Below are positions 37,129 to 45,408 of a DNA stretch of 64,000 nt, piece after piece. A program made the position numbers and the translations under genes. Numbering within the stretch: the stretch's first letter is position 1; every line of letters begins with the position of its first letter. The notes beneath the pieces are model-generated. The model made no database searches and was not told the origin of the DNA. It saw nothing but the letters and a program-made list of their open reading frames with translations. Origin of the DNA: Corynebacterium sp. HMSC05H05 (GTDB taxonomy: Bacteria > Actinomycetota > Actinomycetes > Mycobacteriales > Mycobacteriaceae); the NCBI RefSeq assembly GCF_001807265.1, contig NZ_KV788383.1, positions 1 to 64,000 on the forward strand. The letters run 5' to 3'.

Positions 37129-38007
37129 ATGCCTTACCACCGTTTAGGACTCGTTGCCCGCCACCGCCCCGCCGCATGGTGGCGGGCGCTGATAGAGCTC
37201 GTGGTGCTGGTCGCGCTCGTCGCTGTGTTGGCGGTGGCGTCGGTGATCGCCTTCGGGGTGGCCGCGGGGCTATCGGGCCGCGACTTCGACATGCTCGTGG
37301 AGGGCTCCGCGGACCCGCTCAGCCCGCTAATCCAGGTACTGATTATCGCGGCGATCCTGCCGGCGCCGTTTCTCGCCGCGCGCATCGCCGGCCGGCGCCC
37401 GTCGGCGCTGTTCAGCACCGCACTTGGAATGCGGTGGGGTGTGCTCGGGCGCGCGCTGTTAGTCGTCGGCGCGGTCTACGGGGCGCAAGTGCTTATCGAC
37501 GTCCTCCGGGGCGCCCCCGCCGATGCCACCGTCAACCCGTTCCGGCTGAAACTCATCGCGGCGCTGCTCATCGCCGTACCGCTGCAATCCGCGGCCGAAG
37601 AATTCCTCTTCCGCGGCGCCCTGCCGCAGATTCTGGGCCAGTGGCGGGCACCTGCCTGGCTGGCCTATCTGCTGCCGGGCATCGCGTTTGTGGCGGGGCA
37701 CGCCTACAACTGGGTCGGGCTAGTCGACATCGCGATTTTCGCCGTGTGCACCGCGGTGCTGACGTGGCGCACCGGCGGGCTCGAGGCTTCGGTTGCGCTG
37801 CACGCGGTGAGCAACACGATCTTCTTCAGCTACGGGGCGCTGGACATGGTGGACCCGAACGCCACGGACATCGGTTGGCAGCAAATGCTCGGCGCGTCGC
37901 TGATGACCGTCGCGTGCACCCTCCTGCTGCTGTGGGCGTTGCGCGATGTTGACGGGATTTCAACAGATCAGCAGAAACATCTTGTCCCAGCAGGCGAGAC
38001 GGCTTAA
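37129..38007 (+). CDS. CPBP (Abi) family intramembrane protease
   Basis: A 292-residue polytopic membrane protein of the CAAX protease/bacteriocin-processing family. The catalytic motif EEFLFRG (Glu157-Glu158) and downstream histidine motifs GHAYN and LHAVSNT define the intramembrane glutamic protease site. About eight helices. In bacteria these proteins serve as bacteriocin immunity factors or process membrane peptides; the substrate here is unknown. The ATG at 37129 follows TACGGT by seven bases. Confidence 0.88.
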   Translation: MPYHRLGLVARHRPAAWWRALIELVVLVALVAVLAVASVIAFGVAAGLSGRDFDMLVEGSADPLSPLIQVLIIAAILPAPFLAARIAGRRPSALFSTALGMRWGVLGRALLVVGAVYGAQVLIDVLRGAPADATVNPFRLKLIAALLIAVPLQSAAEEFLFRGALPQILGQWRAPAWLAYLLPGIAFVAGHAYNWVGLVDIAIFAVCTAVLTWRTGGLEASVALHAVSNTIFFSYGALDMVDPNATDIGWQQMLGASLMTVACTLLLLWALRDVDGISTDQQKHLVPAGETA

Positions 38008-38040
38008 GGTTGCAGATAACTGCAACCTGGAGGTGCCAAC

Positions 38041-38547
38041 GTGGCGTTCGAGCGATTTAAGCGCAAAAGTGCGCGACCGCGCACGGCATCGCTCGACCAA
38101 GGCCTGGCACTGCTGCACGACCGGGTGACCAACCAGATTGAGATCCGGCGCAAACGCGCCTCACGCGTGGACGTGCGACCCACCGGCTCGGTGCCCCGCA
38201 ACGTGTACTACGCCCCTGACATGGACGGCGGCGCCGAACCCGGCGAGGTGGTGTGGGTGACGGTGCCGTCGCACCCGCCGAAGGAGCGCTCCATGCTGGT
38301 GGTGGGCCGCGAGCACAGCGACATCCTCGGCCTGCTCATCTCCCCGGAAGAAGACCACGCGGAGGACGACCGCTGGTTTGAAATCGGCCCCGGCGACTGG
38401 GACTCCTCCGGCCAACCCTGCTGGGTACGCTTGGACAAAACGCTGGTGGTCCCGGAGGCCGACGTGCACCGCCGCGGCACGACCGTGCCGCAGCGCCGCT
38501 TCGAGCGCGTGGCAAAAACGCTGCGCGAGCGCTTCCAGTGGCTGTAA
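38041..38547 (+). CDS. PemK/MazF-like protein without adjacent antitoxin
   Basis: A 168-residue protein. A basic N-terminal extension of about 60 residues precedes a PemK/MazF-fold core starting at PGEVVWVTVPS (about 68) with KERSMLVVGRE and a C-terminal segment WVRLDKTLVVPEADV. MazF toxins cut mRNA at short motifs. Canonical ones are about 110 residues and pair with an antitoxin gene directly upstream; none is present here, the neighbours being a membrane protease and rpsT. The GTG start at 38041 has a strong GGAGG site. It could be a housekeeping RNA-binding member of the fold rather than a toxin. Confidence 0.75.
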   Translation: MAFERFKRKSARPRTASLDQGLALLHDRVTNQIEIRRKRASRVDVRPTGSVPRNVYYAPDMDGGAEPGEVVWVTVPSHPPKERSMLVVGREHSDILGLLISPEEDHAEDDRWFEIGPGDWDSSGQPCWVRLDKTLVVPEADVHRRGTTVPQRRFERVAKTLRERFQWL

Positions 38548-38554
38548 CGGCGGT

Positions 38555-38583
38555 TTGTGCCGGTAAAGACGGGCTGTTATCCT
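38555..38583 (+). promoter_or_regulatory. rpsT promoter
   Basis: TTGTGC (38555-38560) and TATCCT (38578-38583) with a 17-base spacer make a good sigma-70-type promoter. Transcription would start near 38590 and give a leader of about 145 bases before rpsT. Confidence 0.6.
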
Positions 38584-38616
38584 GCTCAAGTTGACCGTTT
38601 CCGGCCACGTTTGGGT

Positions 38617-38672
38617 GTGTGCTGCTACGCGGGCAGGACCTTGGGTTCGCGTTCATAGCCAAAGCAGCACAC
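38617..38672 (+). promoter_or_regulatory. Structured rpsT leader (long hairpin)
   Basis: A perfect 10-bp inverted repeat, GTGTGCTGCT (38617-38626) with AGCAGCACAC (38663-38672), encloses a 36-base loop in the rpsT 5' leader. It is well placed to act as an autoregulatory or stability element for ribosomal protein S20. It has no U-run, so it is not a simple terminator. Confidence 0.55.
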
Positions 38673-38734
38673 GTGACACCCAGGCTGGGGCGACGACATC
38701 CACGTTCGATTGAGAAACCAAGAGGTATTTCATA

Positions 38735-38998
38735 ATGGCTAACATCAAGCAGCAGAAGAAGCGCGTTCTCACCAACGAGAAGCGTCGCCAGCGCAACAAG
38801 TCCGTCCGCTCCGCCACCCGCACGGAGATCCGCAAGTTCCGCGAGGCTGTGGAGTCCGGCGACAAGGCTGCCGCTGAGGCGCAGCTGCGCGTGGCTTCCC
38901 GCAAGCTGGACAAGGCTGTGACCAAGGGCGTGTTCCACCGCAACTCCGCGGCGAACAAGAAGTCCAACATGGCTCGCGCCCTGAACAAGATGGACTAA
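38735..38998 (+). CDS. rpsT: 30S ribosomal protein S20
   Basis: An 87-residue, very basic helical protein with the S20 start [20 protein letters not shown] and [12 protein letters not shown] near the end. It binds 16S rRNA in the small subunit. It is read alone from a strong promoter and closed by a terminator. rpsT divergent from holA, with lepA nearby, is the usual actinobacterial order. Confidence 0.97.
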   Translation: MANIKQQKKRVLTNEKRRQRNKSVRSATRTEIRKFREAVESGDKAAAEAQLRVASRKLDKAVTKGVFHRNSAANKKSNMARALNKMD

Positions 38999-39011
38999 TT
39001 CCATCGTGTTT

Positions 39012-39040
39012 CGCCCCGTGCATCGGTGCACGGGGCGTTT
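39012..39040 (+). terminator. rpsT terminator
   Basis: An 11-bp perfect stem (39012-39022 with 39027-39037) and a TCGG tetraloop, followed by a short T-run (39038-39040), 14 bases after the rpsT stop. Confidence 0.85.
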
Positions 39041-39080
39041 CGTGTGTCAAGACCCCTTTGAAGAGAAAAGAATCAATGCT

Positions 39081-40064
39081 GTGAAACACTCCCGCCGCGC
39101 GCTCGCAGCTGCGCTTGCCACTTCCCTGTCTCTGTCGTTGCCGGCTCCGGCCGAGGCGCAGCAGCTGAGCTCCTCGCCCGATTTCGAGGCGCTGCTGGCC
39201 CGCTACGCCCCAGGTGTGGACCCGGAGCAGGTGCGCGCGCTCGGAGTGCTGTTGGCGCTGCTGGCCAGCGTCGCCATCGCGATTCCGATGGTCAAGTCGG
39301 GCAACGTCGTCTCCCCCGACCGCGAGCACACCCACTCGTTGAAGGTGGACGGGCGCAGCCGCACGTACGACGTGGTGCTGCCTCGCGGCTTCTCCCCGGA
39401 GAAGTCCTACCCGGTGGTGCTCGGCTTCGGCGGTTGGCAGCACACGTCGCGGCAGATGCACGACTACGCCCGTTTGGAGAGCCAGTTCCCGGACGCGATC
39501 GTGATCTACGGCCAGGGCATACGCGATGCGTGGGGAGGGGCGCCGTACGCATCCACCAGCGTCGATGAGGATGTCGCGTACACAAAGGCCGTGCTTGACG
39601 ACGTCGCTTCGCGCTACAACGCCGACACCTCCCGCACCGTCGCGGTGGGCCTGTCCAACGGCGGCGGCATGGTCGCCGCGCTGGCGTGCCACGCCCCGGA
39701 AACAGTGCGCGGTGTTGCGTCGGTGGCGGGCGCGTTCTACTCCCCCACCGTCACCGGCTGCACTTCCGGCGAGGTGCCCACGATGATCATGCACGGCACC
39801 AACGACGACGTGGTGGGCTACAACGGCGGCACCCGCCACGGCGCGTCTTTCCAGTCCGTAGATACTGTGGCGCGCACCTTCGCCCGCAAGAACGACTGCT
39901 ACCTTTTGACCACGCAGTCCCGTTCCGCCGGGGTGACCACCTTCGACTTCGTCGGTTGCGCTGAGCCCGTGCGCATTGAGCGCGTCGAAGGCGGCGGACA
40001 CACCTGGTTCACCTCGCCTGACGCGACGCGCCAGACGGCGCAGTTCTTGCGCCAGTACCTCTAG
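39081..40064 (+). CDS. Secreted PHB depolymerase/LpqC-like esterase
   Basis: A 327-residue exported alpha/beta hydrolase. A signal peptide ends near AEA-QQ (residue 26). Esterase core: the oxyanion region GFGGWQHT (about 115), nucleophile Ser192 in GLSNGGGM, and a C-terminal GGGHTWF histidine, as in LpqC/polyhydroxybutyrate-depolymerase and feruloyl esterase families. A hydrophobic stretch at about 55-70, after the signal peptide, is unusual and may hold the enzyme at the membrane. The start is the GTG at 39081, with only a weak ribosome-binding site. The true substrate is unknown. Confidence 0.82.
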   Translation: MKHSRRALAAALATSLSLSLPAPAEAQQLSSSPDFEALLARYAPGVDPEQVRALGVLLALLASVAIAIPMVKSGNVVSPDREHTHSLKVDGRSRTYDVVLPRGFSPEKSYPVVLGFGGWQHTSRQMHDYARLESQFPDAIVIYGQGIRDAWGGAPYASTSVDEDVAYTKAVLDDVASRYNADTSRTVAVGLSNGGGMVAALACHAPETVRGVASVAGAFYSPTVTGCTSGEVPTMIMHGTNDDVVGYNGGTRHGASFQSVDTVARTFARKNDCYLLTTQSRSAGVTTFDFVGCAEPVRIERVEGGGHTWFTSPDATRQTAQFLRQYL

Positions 40065-40708
40065 AACACGCTGACAAGCCCGCGGGCGATGAGCACAACG
40101 CCGACCACCATGAAAAACGCGCCCGCGACGATGTCGATGTAGGGCCCGGCGCGCAGGAACTTCCGGCGCACGCGCTCGGCGGAGGTGACCTGCGCGATCA
40201 CTCCGAACAGGGCGAACGAGCTGAGCCAGAGCGCGGCGATGACAATCACCGCGGTGGCCAGCGAGGGGGTCGCGGGCAAAAGCGGCGCGATCATCGCGGT
40301 GAGCGCGACCACGATTTTGGGGTTGGCCAGGTTGGTCATGACGCCACGTCGATAGGCAGCCTGCACCGATCCCAACCTCTGGACCGCTTCGTCCAGGTCC
40401 GCGGGCGGGTCGTGCCTGTCGCGCAGACCGCCGCGGAGGTTGTGCTGGCCCATCCAGATCAGCGCCGCGCCGCCTATCACCTGAATGGCCGCCACTGCCT
40501 GCGGCACAGCGTGCAGTAGCGCGGCCGCGCCAAAAACGGTGAGCGTGAACCACAGCGCGGCGCCGGTGTGAATACCCAGGTTGGTCGCCCAAGCGTGCCT
40601 GCGCGAACGGGTGGCTGTGCGCATGAGCAGCACCATGTCCGGGCCCGGGGCGGCAGCCCCGACCAGGTTGAGCCCGACGATGACCGCGAGGTCGCCCGGC
40701 GCGATCAT
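40061..40708 (-). CDS. LysE/RhtB family amino acid exporter
   Basis: A 215-residue membrane protein with six hydrophobic helices. The N-terminal signature GAAAPGPDMVLLMRTA (about 18-33) marks the LysE/RhtB family, which exports basic amino acids, threonine or homoserine lactones. Its ATG overlaps the holA stop codon (ATGA), so it is the last gene of the comEA-comEC-holA unit. Its 3' end overlaps the convergent esterase gene by four bases. Confidence 0.88.
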   Translation of the reverse strand: MIAPGDLAVIVGLNLVGAAAPGPDMVLLMRTATRSRRHAWATNLGIHTGAALWFTLTVFGAAALLHAVPQAVAAIQVIGGAALIWMGQHNLRGGLRDRHDPPADLDEAVQRLGSVQAAYRRGVMTNLANPKIVVALTAMIAPLLPATPSLATAVIVIAALWLSSFALFGVIAQVTSAERVRRKFLRAGPYIDIVAGAFFMVVGVVLIARGLVSVF

Positions 40709-41640
40709 GCCAGCTCCGCAATGCGGCGCACCGCGTTCTCGAGGGCGAACTCCGGGTCGCCGCCCTGGCCCTTCACCTCGGCGTCCAGGTCCGAGACAAT
40801 GATCACGGCATGCGAGACCGCGTCCCCGCTCCACTGGCGTGCGACCTGCATGGTCTTCTTCGCCACGTACGGGTGCATGCCGACGGTGCGCGCCAGCTGG
40901 TCCGGGTTGCCACGCACGCCGTGCAGCTTCGCGATGTCGCCGACCTTGCGCGCAAGCGCCGCCGCGATGGACACCGGGCTGGTGCCCAGCTGCAGCGCGC
41001 GGCGCGTCGACGCAAGTGCCCGGTCCGCGCGGCCCGCCACCGCCTGGTCCGCGATGTCGAAGCCGGCGACCTCCGCCACGCCCACGTAGTAGGCGCGCAC
41101 GGCCTCGACGGTGAGCTCGCCCTCGGTGTCGCTGACCAGCTGGCTGACGGCCGAGGCAAGCTCGCGCAGGTCCGAGCCGACCGATTCCAGCACCGCCGCG
41201 GCCACGTCCGGGGTGGGGCGCACGCCGTGGCTGCGGAATTCCTCCATGAGCCACGAGCGGCGTTCGTTGTCCTTCAGCGGATCGGCCTTGTGCACCTCGG
41301 CGACCTTGGCGAACTTCTTCACCATCGCCTTTTGACGCCCGCCGCCGGTGTGCTCGATGATCAGCGTGATGCCCGGCGCCGGGTTCACGCAGGCCTGCAG
41401 CAAGATTTCGGTGGGTTCCTTGCCGGCGAGCTCGGCGTGCTTGACCACCACGACGCGGTCCTCCGCGAACAGTGACGGGCTGGTCGCCATCGCGATCTCG
41501 CCTTCAGAGACATCGCCGGCGCGCAGGGTGGTCACCTCCACGCCCTCGCCGGCTTGGGCGACGATGGCTTTGGTTGCGCGCTCTGCGAGGAAATCGTCCT
41601 CGCCGAGCACCAGGTGCACGGGGTTGAGCATGCGGGCCAT
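40705..41640 (-). CDS. holA: DNA polymerase III subunit delta
   Basis: A 311-residue HolA, the clamp-loader subunit that opens the sliding clamp. It begins with LNPVHLVLGEDDFLAERA and retains the family pattern, with RALQLGTSPVSIAAALARKVGDI in the middle domain and a C-terminal helical collar. The ATG at 41640 or the ATG three codons later is the true start; the longer frame lies inside comEC. comEC ends one base upstream. Confidence 0.93.
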   Translation of the reverse strand: MARMLNPVHLVLGEDDFLAERATKAIVAQAGEGVEVTTLRAGDVSEGEIAMATSPSLFAEDRVVVVKHAELAGKEPTEILLQACVNPAPGITLIIEHTGGGRQKAMVKKFAKVAEVHKADPLKDNERRSWLMEEFRSHGVRPTPDVAAAVLESVGSDLRELASAVSQLVSDTEGELTVEAVRAYYVGVAEVAGFDIADQAVAGRADRALASTRRALQLGTSPVSIAAALARKVGDIAKLHGVRGNPDQLARTVGMHPYVAKKTMQVARQWSGDAVSHAVIIVSDLDAEVKGQGGDPEFALENAVRRIAELA

Positions 41641-41641
41641 C

Positions 41642-43213
41642 TTACGTCCCGTCGTTGGGGAAGATGACGGAGATCCCCTCGCGCGTGACCACCGGGCGGC
41701 TGCGCGGCGAGCCGCCCTCCAACACAACGACGAGCTGCGCCCACTCCGGCACCGGTTCGACGTCCTCGATGGTCTCGACGACGTGGGCGCGAAGCCCCGT
41801 CGGGTCGACGGGTTTGGGCTCGCCCGGCGCGACGAACAGCACTAGGCACACAGCGGTGGCGCACACCGTGGCGCGGGGGCGGCCCGCCAGAAACCCGGCG
41901 AGCACCCACCCGTAGACCACCAGTGCCGTCAAGGGGGTGGCCGACACCGTGGCGCTGGGCAGCCCCGCGCCGATTTTCGCCACCGTGTGCACCCACCACG
42001 CCAGCGGCTCGACGCACCACAGCACCGGCACCTCCAGCCCGCCGGGCACAAGCGACGCGCCCGCCGCGATGAGTCCCAGTACTGTCACCGGCCCCACCAC
42101 CGGTGCGACCAGCACGTTGGCGCCGACAGAGACCAGCGAGACCTTCCCCGCCATCATCGCCACGATCGGCATGGTGGCCAGGTCCGCCGCCACCGCCACG
42201 GCTAGGGCGCGAACGAGGATGTCCGGCCAGCCGGTCACCGCCAGTGCGCGGTACAACAGCGGGTAGAGCGCCACGATGCCCGCCGTCGCCGCGACCGACA
42301 GGGCGAACCCGTAGTGCACCGCGAGATCCGAATCCACCAGCACCAAGCCGATGACGGACAGGCACAGCGCGTGGATGGGCTCGGCCTGCCGGGAGGCGAG
42401 CACCGCGACCAGCCCCACCAGGCCGGACACCGAGGCGCGCAGCACGCTCGGCTCCGGCCCCACCAGCGCGGCGTAGACTAAAAGCGCGACCGCTGAGGCG
42501 GCGATCCTGCCGCGCAGCCCCGCACCAACCGCGGCCGCGGCCACCGTGGCGAAGGTGGCCACAATCGCGATGTTCGCCCCGGACACGGCGGACAAGTGCG
42601 ACAGCCCGGTGTCGATGTACATCTGTTGTTCGGCTGGCGGTTGCAGGGAGACGTCGCCAAGCACCATGCCCGGAATCAGCCCCCGCGCACCCTCACCCAC
42701 CTGCGCCTCGACGGCCGCGGCGAAGGTGGAGCGCACGTGGTGCGCGAACGCCGCCAGCCCCTGCGGCGGACCGAGGACCTCAACGTCGCCGTTGAGCACG
42801 AAAGGGTTCACGCCCGGCACGCCGGATTCCTTCGACACCCCACGGCCCACCACGTGCGCGCCAGCGATCGCCCCGTCCGGCAGTTCCTCGGCGAACACCG
42901 GTGTCGTCGACGGCTGCCCCGGCACACGCACACGCACCAGATAGGCGCCCGACTCGGTCTGCTTCGGGGTACCGCTGATAGTCCCCACGATCTCGGAGGC
43001 GCCCGTGCTCGCGCGTTGTCGCACTGCAGCCGTCAACGTGGCCGCCGCACCGAGGCCCGCGGAGAGCACCGCCTGGCCGGACTCGCGCGCGAACAGGCAG
43101 GCGGCGGCGAGAACCCCGGCGACGGCACACGCCGCCCACACCCCGAACAGGATGCAGCACGCCGCCGCGGCCCACACCGTCAGCGCAGCCGGCACCAGCC
43201 GCAGCTCCGACAC
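41642..43213 (-). CDS. comEC: ComEC/Rec2-type DNA uptake channel protein, short form
   Basis: A 523-residue membrane protein with the Competence domain: GLSHLSAVSGANIAIV (about 210-225) is the hallmark. About ten helices. It lacks the C-terminal metallo-beta-lactamase domain found in ComEC proteins of 700 or more residues, as is common in corynebacteria. In competent bacteria ComEC carries single-stranded DNA across the membrane. The GTG start at 43213 lies two bases after the comEA stop, so they are co-translated. Confidence 0.9.
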   Translation of the reverse strand: MSELRLVPAALTVWAAAACCILFGVWAACAVAGVLAAACLFARESGQAVLSAGLGAAATLTAAVRQRASTGASEIVGTISGTPKQTESGAYLVRVRVPGQPSTTPVFAEELPDGAIAGAHVVGRGVSKESGVPGVNPFVLNGDVEVLGPPQGLAAFAHHVRSTFAAAVEAQVGEGARGLIPGMVLGDVSLQPPAEQQMYIDTGLSHLSAVSGANIAIVATFATVAAAAVGAGLRGRIAASAVALLVYAALVGPEPSVLRASVSGLVGLVAVLASRQAEPIHALCLSVIGLVLVDSDLAVHYGFALSVAATAGIVALYPLLYRALAVTGWPDILVRALAVAVAADLATMPIVAMMAGKVSLVSVGANVLVAPVVGPVTVLGLIAAGASLVPGGLEVPVLWCVEPLAWWVHTVAKIGAGLPSATVSATPLTALVVYGWVLAGFLAGRPRATVCATAVCLVLFVAPGEPKPVDPTGLRAHVVETIEDVEPVPEWAQLVVVLEGGSPRSRPVVTREGISVIFPNDGT

Positions 43214-43215
43214 CG

Positions 43216-43863
43216 TTACAGCCCCACCATGTCGCGCATGGCCTCGAACTTCGCGGGCCCGATGCCGCGGACATCCATGAGCTGCTGCACATCGGTAAAC
43301 GGCCCGTTGGCCTCGCGGTGGGCGACGATCGCCGCCGCGGTCGACTCGCCCACCCCGGGAAGTGCGGTCAGCTCAGAGGCGGTGGCGGAGTTCAGCGACA
43401 CAGTGCCAGCGCCAGCGGGCGCAGCTTCGCCGCTGGCGGCCGGGGGTGCGGCGCCGACGGCCTGGACGTGGATCTGCTGGCCGTCCACAAGCAGCTGCGC
43501 CTGATTGTGCGCCAGCAAATCCGCGTGCGGGAGCGGCTCCGCGATCTGCAGGGCATCAGCGATGCGGGAGCCCTCGTTCAGCGTCATCAGCCCCGGGTTG
43601 GCCACCTCCCCCACCACGGCCACAACCACCACCCCACTGACCTCGGTCGGCGAAGCCACCTGCTCCCACGACACGCCCTCATCTTCCCCGCCCCCGCCGC
43701 CGCGCAGCACCGCCCACGCCCCAACCACGACCAGCAGCGCAACCACTGCCGCGGCGGCCGGCTTCACCGGGACAGACACACGCGGCGCGGGATAGCGCAC
43801 GGCAAGGAGATCCTCTTCCCCGGTAGGCCGGGTGAGCTCCTGGAGGCGGTCGATGGCGTTCAT
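43216..43863 (-). CDS. comEA: ComEA-like DNA receptor (SLBB and helix-hairpin-helix)
   Basis: A 215-residue protein: short cytoplasmic start, one membrane helix (about 38-54), an SLBB domain (about 72-135) with VVAVVGEVANPGL, an Ala/Pro linker, and a C-terminal double helix-hairpin-helix (about 150-215) with LNSATASELTALPGVGESTAAAI, the DNA-binding part. ComEA presents double-stranded DNA to the uptake machine. The ATG at 43863 is chosen; the upstream GTG adds three residues only. First gene of comEA-comEC-holA-lysE. Confidence 0.92.
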   Translation of the reverse strand: MNAIDRLQELTRPTGEEDLLAVRYPAPRVSVPVKPAAAAVVALLVVVGAWAVLRGGGGGEDEGVSWEQVASPTEVSGVVVVAVVGEVANPGLMTLNEGSRIADALQIAEPLPHADLLAHNQAQLLVDGQQIHVQAVGAAPPAASGEAAPAGAGTVSLNSATASELTALPGVGESTAAAIVAHREANGPFTDVQQLMDVRGIGPAKFEAMRDMVGL

Positions 43864-43916
43864 GCCCGGCACGCTAGGCCCACAAACCCCGCACCGGAAG
43901 ACCCCAACCGCAAACC

Positions 43917-43964
43917 TGTGGATAACGTTGTGGCAACGTCACCTATCAGGGCGGGTTATCCACA
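43917..43964. promoter_or_regulatory. Two inverted DnaA boxes upstream of comEA
   Basis: Two perfect copies of the DnaA box TTATCCACA, one inverted (43917-43925, as TGTGGATAA) and one direct (43956-43964), 30 bases apart. With one further matching base each they form a 10-bp inverted repeat. Between them lies a small palindrome ACGTTG-TGG-CAACGT. They fill the 102-base gap between degV and comEA. Confidence 0.7.
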
Positions 43965-43965
43965 C

Positions 43966-44766
43966 CTACTGGGCAGATTCCCGAGAAGAAAAGACAACCG
44001 ACAGGCCGATGGCGCCGGGTCCGGTGTGGACCGCGAGGACGTCGACAAGCGGCTCGCACATCACCCGCGAGCCCTGCGGCAACTGAGCCTCAAGCGAGGA
44101 CGCCAGCTGCTCAGCCGCCTCCTCGGCGTCGGCGTGCTGGATCGCTACAAACACCGGCTCGCCGGCGGCGCGCTCCACCACCAGCTCCGTGAGCTTGGCA
44201 AACGCCTTCGACTGCGTGCGGGTCTTGCCGGCGAGCTCCAGCTTGCCGTCGTGGATGCGCAAAATCGGTTTGTTGGCCAGAAGCGCCGCCGACAGCACCG
44301 CGGTGCCGGTGGGCAGGCGTCCGGACTTGCGCAGGTCATCCAGCTGGTGCAGGTACACCCACGTCTCGGAGCGGGCCAAGGTGGACTTCGCCATCGTCTC
44401 GCACGCATCCAGGTCCCCGCCCTCCTGGGCCACGGTTGCGGCGGCCATGGCGGCCGCGCCGATGGTCATGCCGGCGGCGTCTGTCTCCACCACCCGCACT
44501 GTGCCGGGAAACACAGCGGACGCGGCCACGGCGGCGGACCACGTCGACGACAGCGCCTTGGACAGGTGCAGCGCGATCACACCGTCGTCGCCGCCGCGCT
44601 CCAGCTGGCGCGCGTAGCAGGCCGCAAGTTCTAGCGAGGACAGCCCGGAGGTGCCTTTGTCGTCGCCGCTGCCCATGACGTGCATATCGGCGACGGTGAT
44701 GTCCAGCTCGCGGACCACCTCGGGTGGCAGCCCCGCCGAGGAATCCACCACGACGCGCACTGCCAT
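43966..44766 (-). CDS. degV: DegV family fatty-acid-binding protein
   Basis: A 266-residue DegV protein. VDSSAGLPPE (about 7-16) is the typical N-terminal strand-turn, and SKALSSTWSAA and LHQLDDLRKSGRL follow. DegV/FakB proteins bind a fatty acid and present it to the kinase FakA; whether that partner exists here cannot be seen. It follows the phosphatase gene with no gap (start ATG at 44766, upstream stop at 44767). Confidence 0.92.
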   Translation of the reverse strand: MAVRVVVDSSAGLPPEVVRELDITVADMHVMGSGDDKGTSGLSSLELAACYARQLERGGDDGVIALHLSKALSSTWSAAVAASAVFPGTVRVVETDAAGMTIGAAAMAAATVAQEGGDLDACETMAKSTLARSETWVYLHQLDDLRKSGRLPTGTAVLSAALLANKPILRIHDGKLELAGKTRTQSKAFAKLTELVVERAAGEPVFVAIQHADAEEAAEQLASSLEAQLPQGSRVMCEPLVDVLAVHTGPGAIGLSVVFSSRESAQ

Positions 44767-45399
44767 CTAGTTCAGCCCCCGGTTCCAGGCTTCGAGGAAC
44801 CAGCGCGTCTGCGTCGGGTCCTCCAGCCGCGGCATTGCCACCAGGCGCGCCGTGTTCGCATTGCCTAAGCCCTTGATTGCGGGGTATTGCGCCACCACGA
44901 AGCCGAGCAGCGAGGCGGTCAGCGCGGCGATGGTGCCGCCGTGGGAAACCAGGAGCACCGCGGAGTTGTCCCACTCGTCGTAGTCGCGCATGAGCTCGTC
45001 CACCACCGCTTGCGCACGTGCGGCGACCTCGAGGCGGCTTTCGCCGCGCGGCGGCGCCCACGTCGCGTCCGTGCGCCACACTGCGCGCGCGCCTTCGTGC
45101 TCGGTGTCCACTTCGGTGTGGGTCTTGCCTTGCCAGTCGCCCAGGTGCGTTTCACGCAGCCGCGTATCGACGTCTACAGCCAACCCCAGATCCGCCGCCA
45201 CCACGTCAGCAGTGTCTTTCGCCCGCACGAGGTCGGAGGAGATGATCTTGGAAATGCCCAGGTCGCGCAGTTCTTTGGCCGCGGCGTGGGCTTGATTCAC
45301 GCCGCGCTCGGACAGGGTCGTGTCCAGCTGCCCCTGCATGCGGGAGGTGGCGTTGTAGTCCGTTTCGCCGTGACGCAGCAGGATCAAACGTCGTTGCAT
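44767..45399 (-). CDS. gpgP: Histidine phosphatase family protein (GpgP-like)
   Basis: A 210-residue phosphoglycerate-mutase-fold phosphatase. The catalytic histidine is His10 in RHGETDYN, with a second active-site His in SHGGTIAALTA. Its position directly after rsfS and nadD matches the mycobacterial glucosyl-3-phosphoglycerate phosphatase GpgP, an enzyme of methylglucose lipopolysaccharide synthesis. Since corynebacteria make a simpler set of such glucans, the name rests on gene order and similarity and the substrate may differ. Confidence 0.85.
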   Translation of the reverse strand: MQRRLILLRHGETDYNATSRMQGQLDTTLSERGVNQAHAAAKELRDLGISKIISSDLVRAKDTADVVAADLGLAVDVDTRLRETHLGDWQGKTHTEVDTEHEGARAVWRTDATWAPPRGESRLEVAARAQAVVDELMRDYDEWDNSAVLLVSHGGTIAALTASLLGFVVAQYPAIKGLGNANTARLVAMPRLEDPTQTRWFLEAWNRGLN

Positions 45400-45408
45400 G
45401 GCCGCGGC

